Part shown: piece after piece, positions 42,491 through 51,140 of the stretch | Numbering within the stretch: the first letter of the stretch is position 1 | How the letters are laid out: every line of letters begins with the position of its first letter | Assembly (NCBI GenBank): GCA_049325275.1 | Contig: JBMOLU010000082.1 | Span: 1-64,000, forward strand | Reading direction: 5' to 3' | From: CAIQJJ01 sp049325275 | GTDB taxonomy: Bacteria > Chloroflexota > Anaerolineae > Anaerolineales > UBA4823 | Length of the DNA stretch: 64,000 bases | Notes under the pieces: generated by a model | Databases searched by the model: none | Told to the model about the DNA's origin: nothing | What the model saw: the letters and a program-made list of their open reading frames with translations, nothing else | Made by a program: the position numbers and the translations under genes

Positions 42491-44455
42491 ATGCGAACTC
42501 AAAAAACGATTTTGAACCTGGCCACACTTTTGCCGTTCCTCCTGATCTCGGCTTGTAATCTGCTGCCCAAAGAGCCGACTTTTCAGCCTCTGCCGACTTT
42601 TTCGGTGGACGGGGGCGCTTCTCCGGCACCGCAGGCTACCGTGACCTTCGAACCGACTGCAACGGTCCTGCCGCCTCGCGTGCTTAACGTTTGCCTGGGG
42701 CAAGAGCCGCAGTCACTATTCCTCTACCAGGCTTCTTCACAGGCGGCACGTAGCGTCTTGCAGGCAATTTACGATGGTCCGGTAGACGTCTTGAAAGACG
42801 GGTTACATCCTGTGATCTTGTCCAAAGAACCTTCACTGGCCGATGGCGATGTGAAACGGGTGCCGGTCGATGTGTCACCCGGGGCCTTGCTCGTCGATGC
42901 AACCGGCGCACTGGCAGCGCTTCAGGAGGGTACCCGCTATTATCCTGCCGGGTGCACCGATACTTCTTGCGTGCAATCTTTCACCGGAAATGGGCCAGTG
43001 CAGGTCGATCAATTGGTGATTCACTTTACACTCCTGCCCGGACTGACCTGGTCCGATGGTGCTCCCTTGACGATGGAAGATTCGCACTATTCCTATGAGG
43101 TGGCGCAGGCCTTTTTTTCACCCGGCCAGTACCCGCGTTTGGATCTGACCGCATCCTATCAGGTGGTGGACTCCTTGACGGTAGCGTGGTATGGCGTCCC
43201 AGGTTACTGGGACACGTATCCACTGGATAATTTCTTCTCGCCGTTACCCCGCCATCTCTTGGGCGACTTGCCGGTCGAGGAATTAGCCGTCGCAGAACAA
43301 TCTGCGCGTGCACCCATCGGCTGGGGCGCTTACATCGTCGAATCCTGGGTGGCGGGCGATCACATAACCTTGCGCAAAAACCCGGCCTATTTTCGGGCCG
43401 CAGAAGGCTTGCCGTATTTCGATAACCTGGTTTATCGCTTTGTCAAAGATGGCGAAGAAGCGCTTGATGCGCTGCTGGCCGGCGAATGTGATGTCATCGA
43501 TCAGAGCGCAGCCCTGGAACTGCACGTCCCGCGCCTGGCGCAGTTGCAGGAAGAAGGCAGCCTGACACTCGCCTACCAGCAAGATATGGCCTGGGAACTG
43601 GCTGCATTCGGAATCGAGTCGCTCAATCCGCAGCGCGCCCGGCTCTTCGCCCAGGTGCAGGTGCGTCAGGCCATTGCGATGTGCATCGATCGCCAGCAGA
43701 TCGTGGATACGTTGCTGTTTGGCCGGTCCAGCGCACCGGATAGTTATGTGCCTGCTTCGCATCCGCTGCACGCTCCTGGCTTGCCGCAGTATGCTTTTGA
43801 CCCGCAGGCGGCAAGCGAGTTGCTGCAGCAGGTCGGTTGGGTAGACTCGGATAACGATCCCAGCACGCCGCGTACCTCTCTGGGTGTTCCGGATCTGGCT
43901 GATGGCACGCCGCTCGAGTTTCCTTACCTGGTTGCGCCGGATGCCGAACGCTCCGCCGCGGCGCAAATTATCCAGGAATCGTTGGCGCAGTGCGGTGTCA
44001 AGGCCGATGTGGTCTTTCAGGAGCCGGCCGGTTACCTGGCAGCCGGGCCTGCCGGTCCGGTTTTTGGGCGCGATTTCGCCATGGCCCAGTTTGCTTTACC
44101 GGTGACACTTTCCCCGGCCTGTGCGTTTTTTACCCAAGCGGAAATTCCCGGCCCTTACCCGGCTTTCCAAAAAAGTTGGGCCGGAATGAACGTTACGGGT
44201 CATGCTTCTCCCGCGTTGGATGCCGCCTGTCAACGTGCGCGTACCGCGCTGCCCGGGTCGCCGGCTCATCAGGCTGCACACTTCGAAGCACAGGCGGTTT
44301 TCGCACAAGAATTGCCCGCTGTTCCCCTGTATACGCGCTTCAAGGTGATGGCTTCCCGGCCGAACCTTTGCGCTTTGGCGGCTGAACGGGCTTACTATGA
44401 AATATTCTGGAATCTGGAAATGTTGGAAAAACAGGAAGAAGCGTGCCAGCCGTAG
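42491..44455 (+). CDS. Solute-binding lipoprotein, SBP_bac_5 family
   Basis: The 654-residue protein has a signal peptide with lipobox ISAC (Cys22), a Thr/Pro-rich linker and a peptide/nickel-type binding protein domain in normal order. The LTWSDGAPLTMEDS strand-helix lies near residue 186, GWGAYIVESW near 280, and VRQAIAMCIDRQQI near 390. It would deliver oligopeptides or similar solutes to an ABC permease outside the membrane. The neighbouring large binding protein carries the same landmarks in a different order. A promoter and leader separate this gene from the next. Confidence 0.85.
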   Translation: MRTQKTILNLATLLPFLLISACNLLPKEPTFQPLPTFSVDGGASPAPQATVTFEPTATVLPPRVLNVCLGQEPQSLFLYQASSQAARSVLQAIYDGPVDVLKDGLHPVILSKEPSLADGDVKRVPVDVSPGALLVDATGALAALQEGTRYYPAGCTDTSCVQSFTGNGPVQVDQLVIHFTLLPGLTWSDGAPLTMEDSHYSYEVAQAFFSPGQYPRLDLTASYQVVDSLTVAWYGVPGYWDTYPLDNFFSPLPRHLLGDLPVEELAVAEQSARAPIGWGAYIVESWVAGDHITLRKNPAYFRAAEGLPYFDNLVYRFVKDGEEALDALLAGECDVIDQSAALELHVPRLAQLQEEGSLTLAYQQDMAWELAAFGIESLNPQRARLFAQVQVRQAIAMCIDRQQIVDTLLFGRSSAPDSYVPASHPLHAPGLPQYAFDPQAASELLQQVGWVDSDNDPSTPRTSLGVPDLADGTPLEFPYLVAPDAERSAAAQIIQESLAQCGVKADVVFQEPAGYLAAGPAGPVFGRDFAMAQFALPVTLSPACAFFTQAEIPGPYPAFQKSWAGMNVTGHASPALDAACQRARTALPGSPAHQAAHFEAQAVFAQELPAVPLYTRFKVMASRPNLCALAAERAYYEIFWNLEMLEKQEEACQP

Positions 44456-44486
44456 CGGGTTTTCTCCCGTTATTGTATGACAATTC

Positions 44487-44515
44487 TTGATTTTTTGGAT
44501 ATTTGTAGGTATAGT
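44487..44515 (+). promoter_or_regulatory. Promoter of the transporter operon
   Basis: TTGATT (44487-44492) and TATAGT (44510-44515) are separated by 17 bases. The predicted start near 44522 gives a 180-base leader with an unused consensus ribosome site at 44599-44608. Confidence 0.65.
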
Positions 44516-44700
44516 TGTCAGGAATGGAAGGCTTCCTTACGTAGCCCAGATGGAGAAGCCTGTTTCGAAAATACCAACAACTTTGTCTGGATAATTTGAA
44601 AGGAGGTGGTTGCTGAATCAGGAACCATGATTGTTGTCTCCAATTGTTGTATCAATAATCTGTCAACCATTCCAAAAAAACTTATGTTCGGAGGAGATCA

Positions 44701-47337
44701 ATGTCTAAGAAACTGCTTTCTATTCTTAGCCTCTTGGTGATTGCAAGCATGTTGTTGGCAGCCTGCCAGCAGCAAACAGCCACCGTTGAGGTTGTAAATA
44801 CCCCGGTCGCGGAAGCGACCGAAGCCCCCACGGAAGCCGTCGAGCCGACCGTGGCGCCCACCGAAGCTGCGGAAGCGACCGAAGCTCCCACGGAAGCCGT
44901 CGAGCCGACCGTAGCGCCCACCGAAGCCCCCACCGAAGCCCCTGCCGGCACGAGCCGCAAGGGCGGCTGGCTGGATGAAGTCGTCTTTTCGGTGGTGTCA
45001 GACGATGCAGCCATCACGCAAATCGAAGCCGGCGCGATCGATATTTACGGTTCCGGCCTTTCTTCGGCCGATTTGCCGAGTATCCAGGATGCCGGTTTGA
45101 ATTACTCCAACCAGAACGGCCTGTTCTACGAACTGACCTTCAACCCGGTTGGTCCCACCTTCCCCGCCACCGAGAAGCTCAACCCCTTCTCGTCGGCAAA
45201 GGTCCGCGAGGCCATGAACTGGCTGATTGATCGCGACTACATCAACCAGGAAGTCTATGCCGGTGGTGGCTTGGCGAAGTTCTTCCCCATCACCACCCAG
45301 TTCCCCGACTATGCCGACCTGGCCGACGTCGTTCGCCGCCTGGAGTCCAAATACGCCTTCAATGTCGAGAAGGCCACGGAAGTGATCGACGCCGAAATGG
45401 AAGCCATGGGCGCGACCAAGGGCGATGACGGAAAATGGATGTTCAATGACGAACCGGTCACCCTGATCTTCCTCATCCGCAATGACAGCGATGGCACCCG
45501 CGTGCCGATCGGTGACTATGTCTCCAACCAGCTCGAAAGCATTGGTTTCACGGTTGATCGCCAGTACAAGACATCTTCGGAAGCTTCTCCCCTGTGGGTT
45601 GGCGGCGATCCGGCGGATGGCCTGTGGCACATTTACACCGGCGCCTGGAGCGCAACGATCATCGATCGCGACCAGGGCGACAACGTTCAGTTCTACTACT
45701 CCCCGTCCAGCGCGTATGGTTTTACCGCCCTTTGGCAGGCTTACACGCCGACCGAAGAGCTGGATAAGCTGGCCGACGACCTGGCCTACAATCGCTTTGA
45801 TTCGGTCGAAGAACGCCGCGCGGCGTTTGCCCGCGCCATGGAACTCTGCCTCGAAGATTCCGTACGCGTCTGGCTGATCGATGGCAAGAACTTTGCACCT
45901 TATGCCACCAATGTGGCTGTGACCTATGACCTGGCGGCAGGCATCGACGGTGCCCAGTTGTGGCCGTACACCCTGCGCTTTGCCGACTCAGAAGGCGGCC
46001 AGTTGAAGTGGGGCGGCCCCGATCTGTTCGTCGATCCGTGGAACCCCGTTGCCGGTAGCAACTGGGCCTTCGACAATGCCCCCATCCGCGCCACCAACAG
46101 CGGCGGCACGATGGCCGATCCTTACACCGGCCTGGTCTGGCCGCTGCGTATCGAAAAAGCTGAAGTGACCGTCGTAGAAGGCCTGCCCGTCGCCAAGACG
46201 CTGGATTGGGTCTCCCTCGATTTCGCTCCCAGCATCGAGGTTCCTGACGATGCGTTGGTTGACTGGGACGCCGCTGCGGGTAAGTTCATCACCGCGGGTG
46301 AGAAGTTCACCGAAACCGCAACCGCACAGTCGAAGAGCGTCGTCTACTACCCGGCCGACCTCTTCGAAACCGTCAAATGGCACGATGGCAGCAACCTGTC
46401 GATGGCCGACTTCATGATGAGCATGATCATGACCTTCGATACGGCCAAGGAAGAAAGCAAGATTTACGACGAATCCCGTGTTTCCAACCTCGAGTCGTTC
46501 CTCTCGGTCTTCAAGGGCTTCCGCATCATTTCGGAAGATCCGCTTACCATCGAGTACTACAGCGATCAATATCAGTTGGATGCCGAGTTGAATGTCAGCA
46601 CCCTCTGGCCGCAGTACGGCTTTGGCGAAGGCAGCTGGCACGTGATCGCCGTGGGTAACCTCGCTGAAGAAAACGGCGAACTGGCCTACTCCGCTGACAA
46701 AGCCGACGCCGCCGAGATCGAGTGGACGAGTTTCGTTGGCGGCCCCAGCCTCGAGATCCTGTCCAAGTACCTCGAGCAGGCAAACACCGACAGCTACATC
46801 CCCTATCCCGAAGTTTTGGGCCAGTACATTACCGCCGAAGAGGCCGCTGCCCGTTATGCCAATCTGATGGCTTTCTACGAGCAGCAGGGCCACTTCTGGG
46901 TCGGTACCGGTCCCTACTACCTGGACAAGGTTTATCTGACCGAAAAGAGCCTGACCCTGAAGCACTTCGCCGATTTCCCCGACAGCGCCGACCGCTGGGC
47001 TGGCTTTGGCACGCCGCGCATTGCTGACGTCGAAATCGACGGCGCAGGCATCGTTACTGCCGGTGAAGAAGCTACCTTCGATGTTTACGTGACCTTCGAA
47101 GGGGAAGCCTATCCCCAGGCCGATATCGAAGAAGTAAAGGTCCTGCTCTACAACGCGACCGGTGATGTGGTCTTTGTGGGTGCGGCTGAGGTCGTGGCCG
47201 ATGGCCAGTACCAGGTCGTTTTGGATGCTGAGACGACCAAACTGCTCGAAGCCGGTTCCAGCAAGTTGGAAATTGCCGTGCTTCCGTACGTCGTCAGCGT
47301 TCCGACTTTTGCATCGTTTGAGTTCGTTGCAGAATAG
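44701..47337 (+). CDS. Solute-binding lipoprotein with circularly permuted SBP_bac_5 fold
   Basis: The 878-residue protein has a lipobox (LLAAC, Cys22) and an EAPTEA-type linker encoded by a 60-bp tandem duplication. A binding-protein domain follows with landmarks in swapped order. WLDEVVFSVVSDD and VREAMNWLIDRDYI, which belong in the second half of ordinary SBP_bac_5 proteins, come first (residues 90-182). VKWHDGSNLSMADF, which belongs near the front, is at about 558, and the GTGPYYLDKVYL motif is near 735. A C-terminal beta-rich domain of about 80 residues follows. It feeds the permeases encoded downstream. ATG 44701 follows CGGAGGAG. The ligand is unknown. Confidence 0.85.
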   Translation: MSKKLLSILSLLVIASMLLAACQQQTATVEVVNTPVAEATEAPTEAVEPTVAPTEAAEATEAPTEAVEPTVAPTEAPTEAPAGTSRKGGWLDEVVFSVVSDDAAITQIEAGAIDIYGSGLSSADLPSIQDAGLNYSNQNGLFYELTFNPVGPTFPATEKLNPFSSAKVREAMNWLIDRDYINQEVYAGGGLAKFFPITTQFPDYADLADVVRRLESKYAFNVEKATEVIDAEMEAMGATKGDDGKWMFNDEPVTLIFLIRNDSDGTRVPIGDYVSNQLESIGFTVDRQYKTSSEASPLWVGGDPADGLWHIYTGAWSATIIDRDQGDNVQFYYSPSSAYGFTALWQAYTPTEELDKLADDLAYNRFDSVEERRAAFARAMELCLEDSVRVWLIDGKNFAPYATNVAVTYDLAAGIDGAQLWPYTLRFADSEGGQLKWGGPDLFVDPWNPVAGSNWAFDNAPIRATNSGGTMADPYTGLVWPLRIEKAEVTVVEGLPVAKTLDWVSLDFAPSIEVPDDALVDWDAAAGKFITAGEKFTETATAQSKSVVYYPADLFETVKWHDGSNLSMADFMMSMIMTFDTAKEESKIYDESRVSNLESFLSVFKGFRIISEDPLTIEYYSDQYQLDAELNVSTLWPQYGFGEGSWHVIAVGNLAEENGELAYSADKADAAEIEWTSFVGGPSLEILSKYLEQANTDSYIPYPEVLGQYITAEEAAARYANLMAFYEQQGHFWVGTGPYYLDKVYLTEKSLTLKHFADFPDSADRWAGFGTPRIADVEIDGAGIVTAGEEATFDVYVTFEGEAYPQADIEEVKVLLYNATGDVVFVGAAEVVADGQYQVVLDAETTKLLEAGSSKLEIAVLPYVVSVPTFASFEFVAE
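44809..44928 (+). repeat. 60-bp tandem duplication in the lipoprotein linker
   Basis: Two units of exactly 60 bases (44809-44868 and 44869-44928) encode a Glu/Ala/Thr/Pro linker of 20 residues each. They differ at only a few positions, so the duplication is recent or kept similar by recombination. Confidence 0.9.
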
Positions 47338-47358
47338 GCCGCAAGAAGCGCCTTTTGT

Positions 47359-47394
47359 GATAGGGGCAGGGGAAGCCTTGCCCCTATCCTTTTT
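47359..47394 (+). terminator. Terminator-like hairpin after the large SBP gene
   Basis: GATAGGGGCA (47359-47368) pairs with TGCCCCTATC (47379-47388), followed by CTTTTT. It lies 21 bases after the stop. Partial termination here would give more binding protein than permease, as in many ABC operons. Confidence 0.75.
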
Positions 47395-47438
47395 GGGTTT
47401 GTCCGTTGGTTGTACCTTACCCAAAGAGAAATGATGAA

Positions 47439-47477
47439 GCGGGGTGTTGCCGGTGTTTTTCCACGGCAACACCCCGC
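47439..47477. repeat. Perfect 14-bp hairpin
   Basis: Bases 47439-47452 pair exactly with 47464-47477 around an 11-base loop. The loop, not the 3' flank, contains the T run. It may protect the 3' end of the SBP message or be a repeat element. Confidence 0.65.
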
Positions 47478-47649
47478 CTGATTGCTTGAGAAGTTATGGC
47501 TCTCCGTTTTCAAGTGAATGTGCCGTTCAAGTGCAGGCTTGGGCCGTTTTGTTTTTATCGTGTGACTCGGCGGTGTTTGTGTGCGTGAGGCAAATATTGC
47601 CGGTTGTGGGAACCAAATCCACGTTATGGTATTGTGATGGAGAAGAAAG

Positions 47650-48786
47650 ATGGATATGGCAACGGGTAATGAACCTGTTCAAACACAAGGGACGGTAAGC
47701 AGGAGGGCCGGCAGCAGCACGGCTTCTCGTGTGTTCAAGTATGTTTCGCTTCGACTGATTACACTCTTTTTGACGGTGGTTGCGGGTGTATACCTGACGA
47801 TTCTCATTGTCAACATGGGCGGCTTTGTTGACACGATTATGCGCGGCGAAATTCGCGATCGGGTCACGTTACAGGTGATGGCGAATCCGGCCAGCCAGAA
47901 ACTCGATCCCGAGGCGCGCAACAAGCTGGTGCGAGACAAAATCGCCCTTGAAGAAGAACGTTTGGGGTTGAATCAGCCTCGGTCCGTGCGCGCCTTCAAG
48001 TACCTGCAGAATGCCCTCACCTTGCAACTGGGCCGTGCCCAAAACATGACCAGTTTCAGCGGTTCGCGCGAGGTGCGGCTGATTATCCTGGAAGGGTTGC
48101 CGCCCACCCTGCTTTTGATGGGAACCACGAATTTGTTTCTTTTTTTCGCCAGCATCTTGATTGCCCTCTCGCTTTCGCGCAGTTATGGCAGCCTGTGGGA
48201 TAAACTGGTGATTACACTTTCTCCCACGTCGGCTGCGCCGGCCTGGTTTTACGGCATTTTCTTAATCTTGTTGTTCGCAGCCGTCCTCAAAGTCATGCCG
48301 TTTGGAAACATGGTCGACGCGCCGCCTCCTGAGAGCAGGATCGACTATTTGCTCAGCGTGCTAAAACACTTAACCCTCCCCGGTTTGGCGCTGGTTATGA
48401 GTGCTTTGTTTATCAATATCTACAATTGGCGCACTTTTTTCCTCGTCTATTCCAGCGAAGATTATGTCGAAATGGCGAAGGCCAAGGGGCTTCCCGCACG
48501 CGATATCGAGCGCCGTTACATTTTGCGCCCCACCTTGCCGACAATCATTACCAATTTTGCCCTGCTTTTGATCGGCCTGTGGCAGGGGGCCATCGTCCTG
48601 GAGACCGTTTTTCAATGGCCTGGGCTGGGGCGGGTGATCTATCGTGCCGTCGGCCTGTACGATACACCGGTGATCGTGGGCACGACGATCATCTATGCCT
48701 ATCTCCTGGCAGTTACGGTCTTTCTGCTCGACTTTGCCTATGTTTTGGTCGATCCGCGTGTCAAGGTCGGTGGAGGAAATTCATAA
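47650..48786 (+). CDS. Peptide-type ABC transporter permease, DppB/OppB-like
   Basis: The 378-residue protein has a 30-residue cytoplasmic lead, TM1 near residues 36-58, a longer-than-usual loop, then five membrane helices. The EAA loop that contacts the ATPase reads YVEMAKAKGLPARDIERRYI. It forms half of the translocation pore with the next gene's product. GGAGAAG precedes ATG 47650. The next gene begins immediately after this stop. Confidence 0.93.
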   Translation: MDMATGNEPVQTQGTVSRRAGSSTASRVFKYVSLRLITLFLTVVAGVYLTILIVNMGGFVDTIMRGEIRDRVTLQVMANPASQKLDPEARNKLVRDKIALEEERLGLNQPRSVRAFKYLQNALTLQLGRAQNMTSFSGSREVRLIILEGLPPTLLLMGTTNLFLFFASILIALSLSRSYGSLWDKLVITLSPTSAAPAWFYGIFLILLFAAVLKVMPFGNMVDAPPPESRIDYLLSVLKHLTLPGLALVMSALFINIYNWRTFFLVYSSEDYVEMAKAKGLPARDIERRYILRPTLPTIITNFALLLIGLWQGAIVLETVFQWPGLGRVIYRAVGLYDTPVIVGTTIIYAYLLAVTVFLLDFAYVLVDPRVKVGGGNS

Positions 48787-50127
48787 ATGAACACGTTTTC
48801 GAGAACGCTACAAGAGCTGAAGAGCTATCCGTCTGCCATTGCGGGCATCTTGATTGTCGTCTTCCTGATTGCTATTTCGATTTATGCTGTCGTTACCATC
48901 CCCTATTCTGAAGCAATCCGCTTGTGGCGTGGCGGAGAAGACGTCTGGTACCAAAACCCGAAGTTTGCGCCGCCGGCCTGGATCAATTTCTTCCGAAAAG
49001 AGAAGCTGAGCGAGTCGTTCATTCTCAACACTGCGGACGAGGCCGTTACGACCGAGGTCGAAGTCAAAGAAAAATCGACCCGCGTGACGATGACTTACCC
49101 GTTTGAATTTGCATTCGACACCTTTCCGCAAGAGATGCTGCTCTACTTCAAGTCAACGTATGCCGAAAAGTCGCCCTTCGTTTCGATGTCCTGGATTACG
49201 CCGGATGGACGCGAAGTGCGTGTGGCCGATTTTGCCGTGAGCCGCCAGCAGACGTACCGTTTTTCGCAGGATGAAAAGCTCAAACGCAGGTTGCAGGGCC
49301 AGGACCCAGTCGTAGGGCTGTTTGCTGCTCCTGACCTCGAACCGCCTGCGCCCTTGAAAGGAACCTATCAGCTGGTGATCGAAGGTGTTCTTTTCGAAGC
49401 CGACTCGCAGCTCGATGCTGAGTTCGTCTTCCACGGCCAGGTCTATGGCCTGGCGGGGACCGATCACGCGCGCCGTGATTTGGTGGTGCCTTTGCTGTGG
49501 GGAACGCCGGTTGCCCTGGCCTTTGGCCTGGTCGCCGCGTTGGGTACGTCCATCTTGACGATGATTATTGCCGCCACAGGCGCCTGGTACGGCGGCTGGG
49601 TGGACGAGTTAATCCAGCGCATTACCGAAGTGAACCTGGTATTGCCCTTCCTGCCGATCTTGATTATGGTCGGGACTTTTTATTCACGCAGTATCTGGAC
49701 GATCCTTGGTGTTACCATTCTGTTGAGCATCTTTACCGGCGGTATCAAAGGCTACCGCGCCATTTTCTTGCAGATTAAGGAATCGACCTATATCGAGGCA
49801 GCCCGTGCCTATGGCGCGAACAGCCCACGCCTGATCTTCCTTTACTTGATCCCGCGCATGATTCCGTTGCTAATTCCCGGGCTGGTTTCGGGTATCCCGG
49901 CTTTCGTTTTCCTCGAAGCGACCCTGGCCATTTTGGGGCTGGGCGACCCCGTGCTGCCCACCTGGGGCAAGATTATCAACGACGCGCAAGCAAACGCGGC
50001 GCTCTATAAGGGCTATTACTACTGGATTCTCGAACCGGCAGCCCTGTTGATGTTTACCGGCCTCGGGTTCGCCATGCTCGGTTTTGCACTGGATCGCATC
50101 TTTAATCCCCGGTTGAGAGGAATGTGA
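48787..50127 (+). CDS. Peptide-type ABC permease with large extracytoplasmic insertion, DppC-like
   Basis: The 446-residue protein has TM1 at about 15-40, then some 170 residues predicted outside the membrane (about 50-225) rich in beta strands. The normal DppC core starts at YGLAGTDHARRDL, with five further helices and the EAA loop STYIEAARAYGANSPRLIF. Ordinary DppC proteins are about 290-300 residues and lack this insert. The insert may dock the unusual binding protein. The start follows the previous stop directly and the stop overlaps the ATPase gene. Confidence 0.9.
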   Translation: MNTFSRTLQELKSYPSAIAGILIVVFLIAISIYAVVTIPYSEAIRLWRGGEDVWYQNPKFAPPAWINFFRKEKLSESFILNTADEAVTTEVEVKEKSTRVTMTYPFEFAFDTFPQEMLLYFKSTYAEKSPFVSMSWITPDGREVRVADFAVSRQQTYRFSQDEKLKRRLQGQDPVVGLFAAPDLEPPAPLKGTYQLVIEGVLFEADSQLDAEFVFHGQVYGLAGTDHARRDLVVPLLWGTPVALAFGLVAALGTSILTMIIAATGAWYGGWVDELIQRITEVNLVLPFLPILIMVGTFYSRSIWTILGVTILLSIFTGGIKGYRAIFLQIKESTYIEAARAYGANSPRLIFLYLIPRMIPLLIPGLVSGIPAFVFLEATLAILGLGDPVLPTWGKIINDAQANAALYKGYYYWILEPAALLMFTGLGFAMLGFALDRIFNPRLRGM

Positions 50128-50132
50128 CACCG

Positions 50133-51089
50133 ATGACCCCTAACACACTCTTACGCGCTGAAAAGTTAGTCCTTCACTTCCGCACGACGAAGGGAATCGT
50201 GCAGGCGGTGGATGGCGTAGATTTCAAGTTGGATTACAACCGGGCGATTGTCATCCTGGGAGAATCGGGCTGTGGCAAAAGCTCGCTGGCAAAGGCCCTT
50301 TTACGCCTCCTGCCCCGCAACGTCCACGCTTACACGGGCGAAATCTGGCTGGATGACACGAATGTGATGACTTTTGGGGAAGAGGAGTTTCGCCAAAACG
50401 TGCGCTGGATCAAGATGTCGATGGTTCCGCAGGCCGCCATGAATGCCCTCAACCCGGTGATCCGGGTGGGCGATCAGGTGGCCGAACCGGCGCAGGTTCA
50501 CATGGGGATGGCGAAAGAAGAGGCGCTCGACATGGCCGCCAAAATGTTCCAAAACGTCGGCGTGCCGATCGACTTCTTGAGCCGGTATCCCTTTGAGTTG
50601 AGCGGCGGGATGCGCCAGCGTGTGGCAATTGCCATGGCTTTGGTTACGTCTCCCAGCCTGGTGATCCTGGACGAGCCGACTTCGGCGCTCGATCTGTTGA
50701 CCCAGGCCAATATCATGAACGTGTTGAAGCGCATCAAGCAGGGCTTTGGCACCAGTTATATTTTGATCACCCATGATATTGCGACATCCAGTGAACTGGC
50801 CGACGATGTGGCCGTCATGTATGCCGGTCAGGTCGTCGAAGTGAGCGATGCCGCGCGTTTCTTTGTCGAGCCGCTGCATCCCTATTCGAAAAAGCTGATG
50901 GCCAGCGTTCCACGGCTGCGCGCCGATCGAGACCCCGACTTTATTATCGGGCAGCCCCCCAGCTTGATCAATCCGCCGACCGGGTGCCGGTTTGCAGCGC
51001 GATGCCCGGCCCGTTTTGGAAAGTGCGATCAGGACCCACCCACTTTCGAAAAAGAGGGGCGCCTTGTTAAGTGTTGGTTATACGATTAA
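50133..51089 (+). CDS. Peptide-type ABC transporter ATPase, DppD/OppD-like
   Basis: The 318-residue ATPase has Walker A GESGCGKSS, a Q-loop, the LSGGMRQR signature, Walker B LVILDEPTSALD and the switch His in LITHDI. The C-terminal OppD/F domain has four cysteines (GCRFAARCPARFGKCDQDP and later KCWLYD) that often bind an iron-sulphur cluster. A GTG at 50124 overlapping the permease stop is an alternative start that adds three residues. It energises transport together with the next ATPase. Confidence 0.94.
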   Translation: MTPNTLLRAEKLVLHFRTTKGIVQAVDGVDFKLDYNRAIVILGESGCGKSSLAKALLRLLPRNVHAYTGEIWLDDTNVMTFGEEEFRQNVRWIKMSMVPQAAMNALNPVIRVGDQVAEPAQVHMGMAKEEALDMAAKMFQNVGVPIDFLSRYPFELSGGMRQRVAIAMALVTSPSLVILDEPTSALDLLTQANIMNVLKRIKQGFGTSYILITHDIATSSELADDVAVMYAGQVVEVSDAARFFVEPLHPYSKKLMASVPRLRADRDPDFIIGQPPSLINPPTGCRFAARCPARFGKCDQDPPTFEKEGRLVKCWLYD

Positions 51090-51090
51090 G

Positions 51091-51117
51091 GCTCTTCCAT
51101 AACTCCCATGGAAGAGC
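51091..51117. repeat. 10-bp hairpin between the two ATPase genes
   Basis: GCTCTTCCAT (51091-51100) pairs with ATGGAAGAGC (51108-51117) around a 7-base loop. It belongs to the GGCTCTTCC group of intergenic hairpins and could tune expression of the downstream ATPase. Confidence 0.6.
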
Positions 51118-51140
51118 GGTGATGAAACCAGGAGTTTTCT

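Larger units (their letters stand above)
47338..47649. other. Intergenic gap with two hairpins before the permease genes
   Basis: This gap of 312 bases holds the SBP terminator-like hairpin (47359-47394) and a second perfect hairpin (47439-47477). No convincing promoter pair is visible before the permease gene. Permease expression may rely on read-through. Confidence 0.5.

Noticed and set aside
44809..44928. 60-bp tandem repeat considered as a mobile or CRISPR-like repeat
   Set aside because: It is an in-frame coding duplication of a lipoprotein linker with no spacer structure.
45988..47472. 494-codon open frame antisense to the large binding protein
   Set aside because: The plus-strand lipoprotein is well supported by signal peptide, ribosome site and domain motifs; the antisense frame has none of these.
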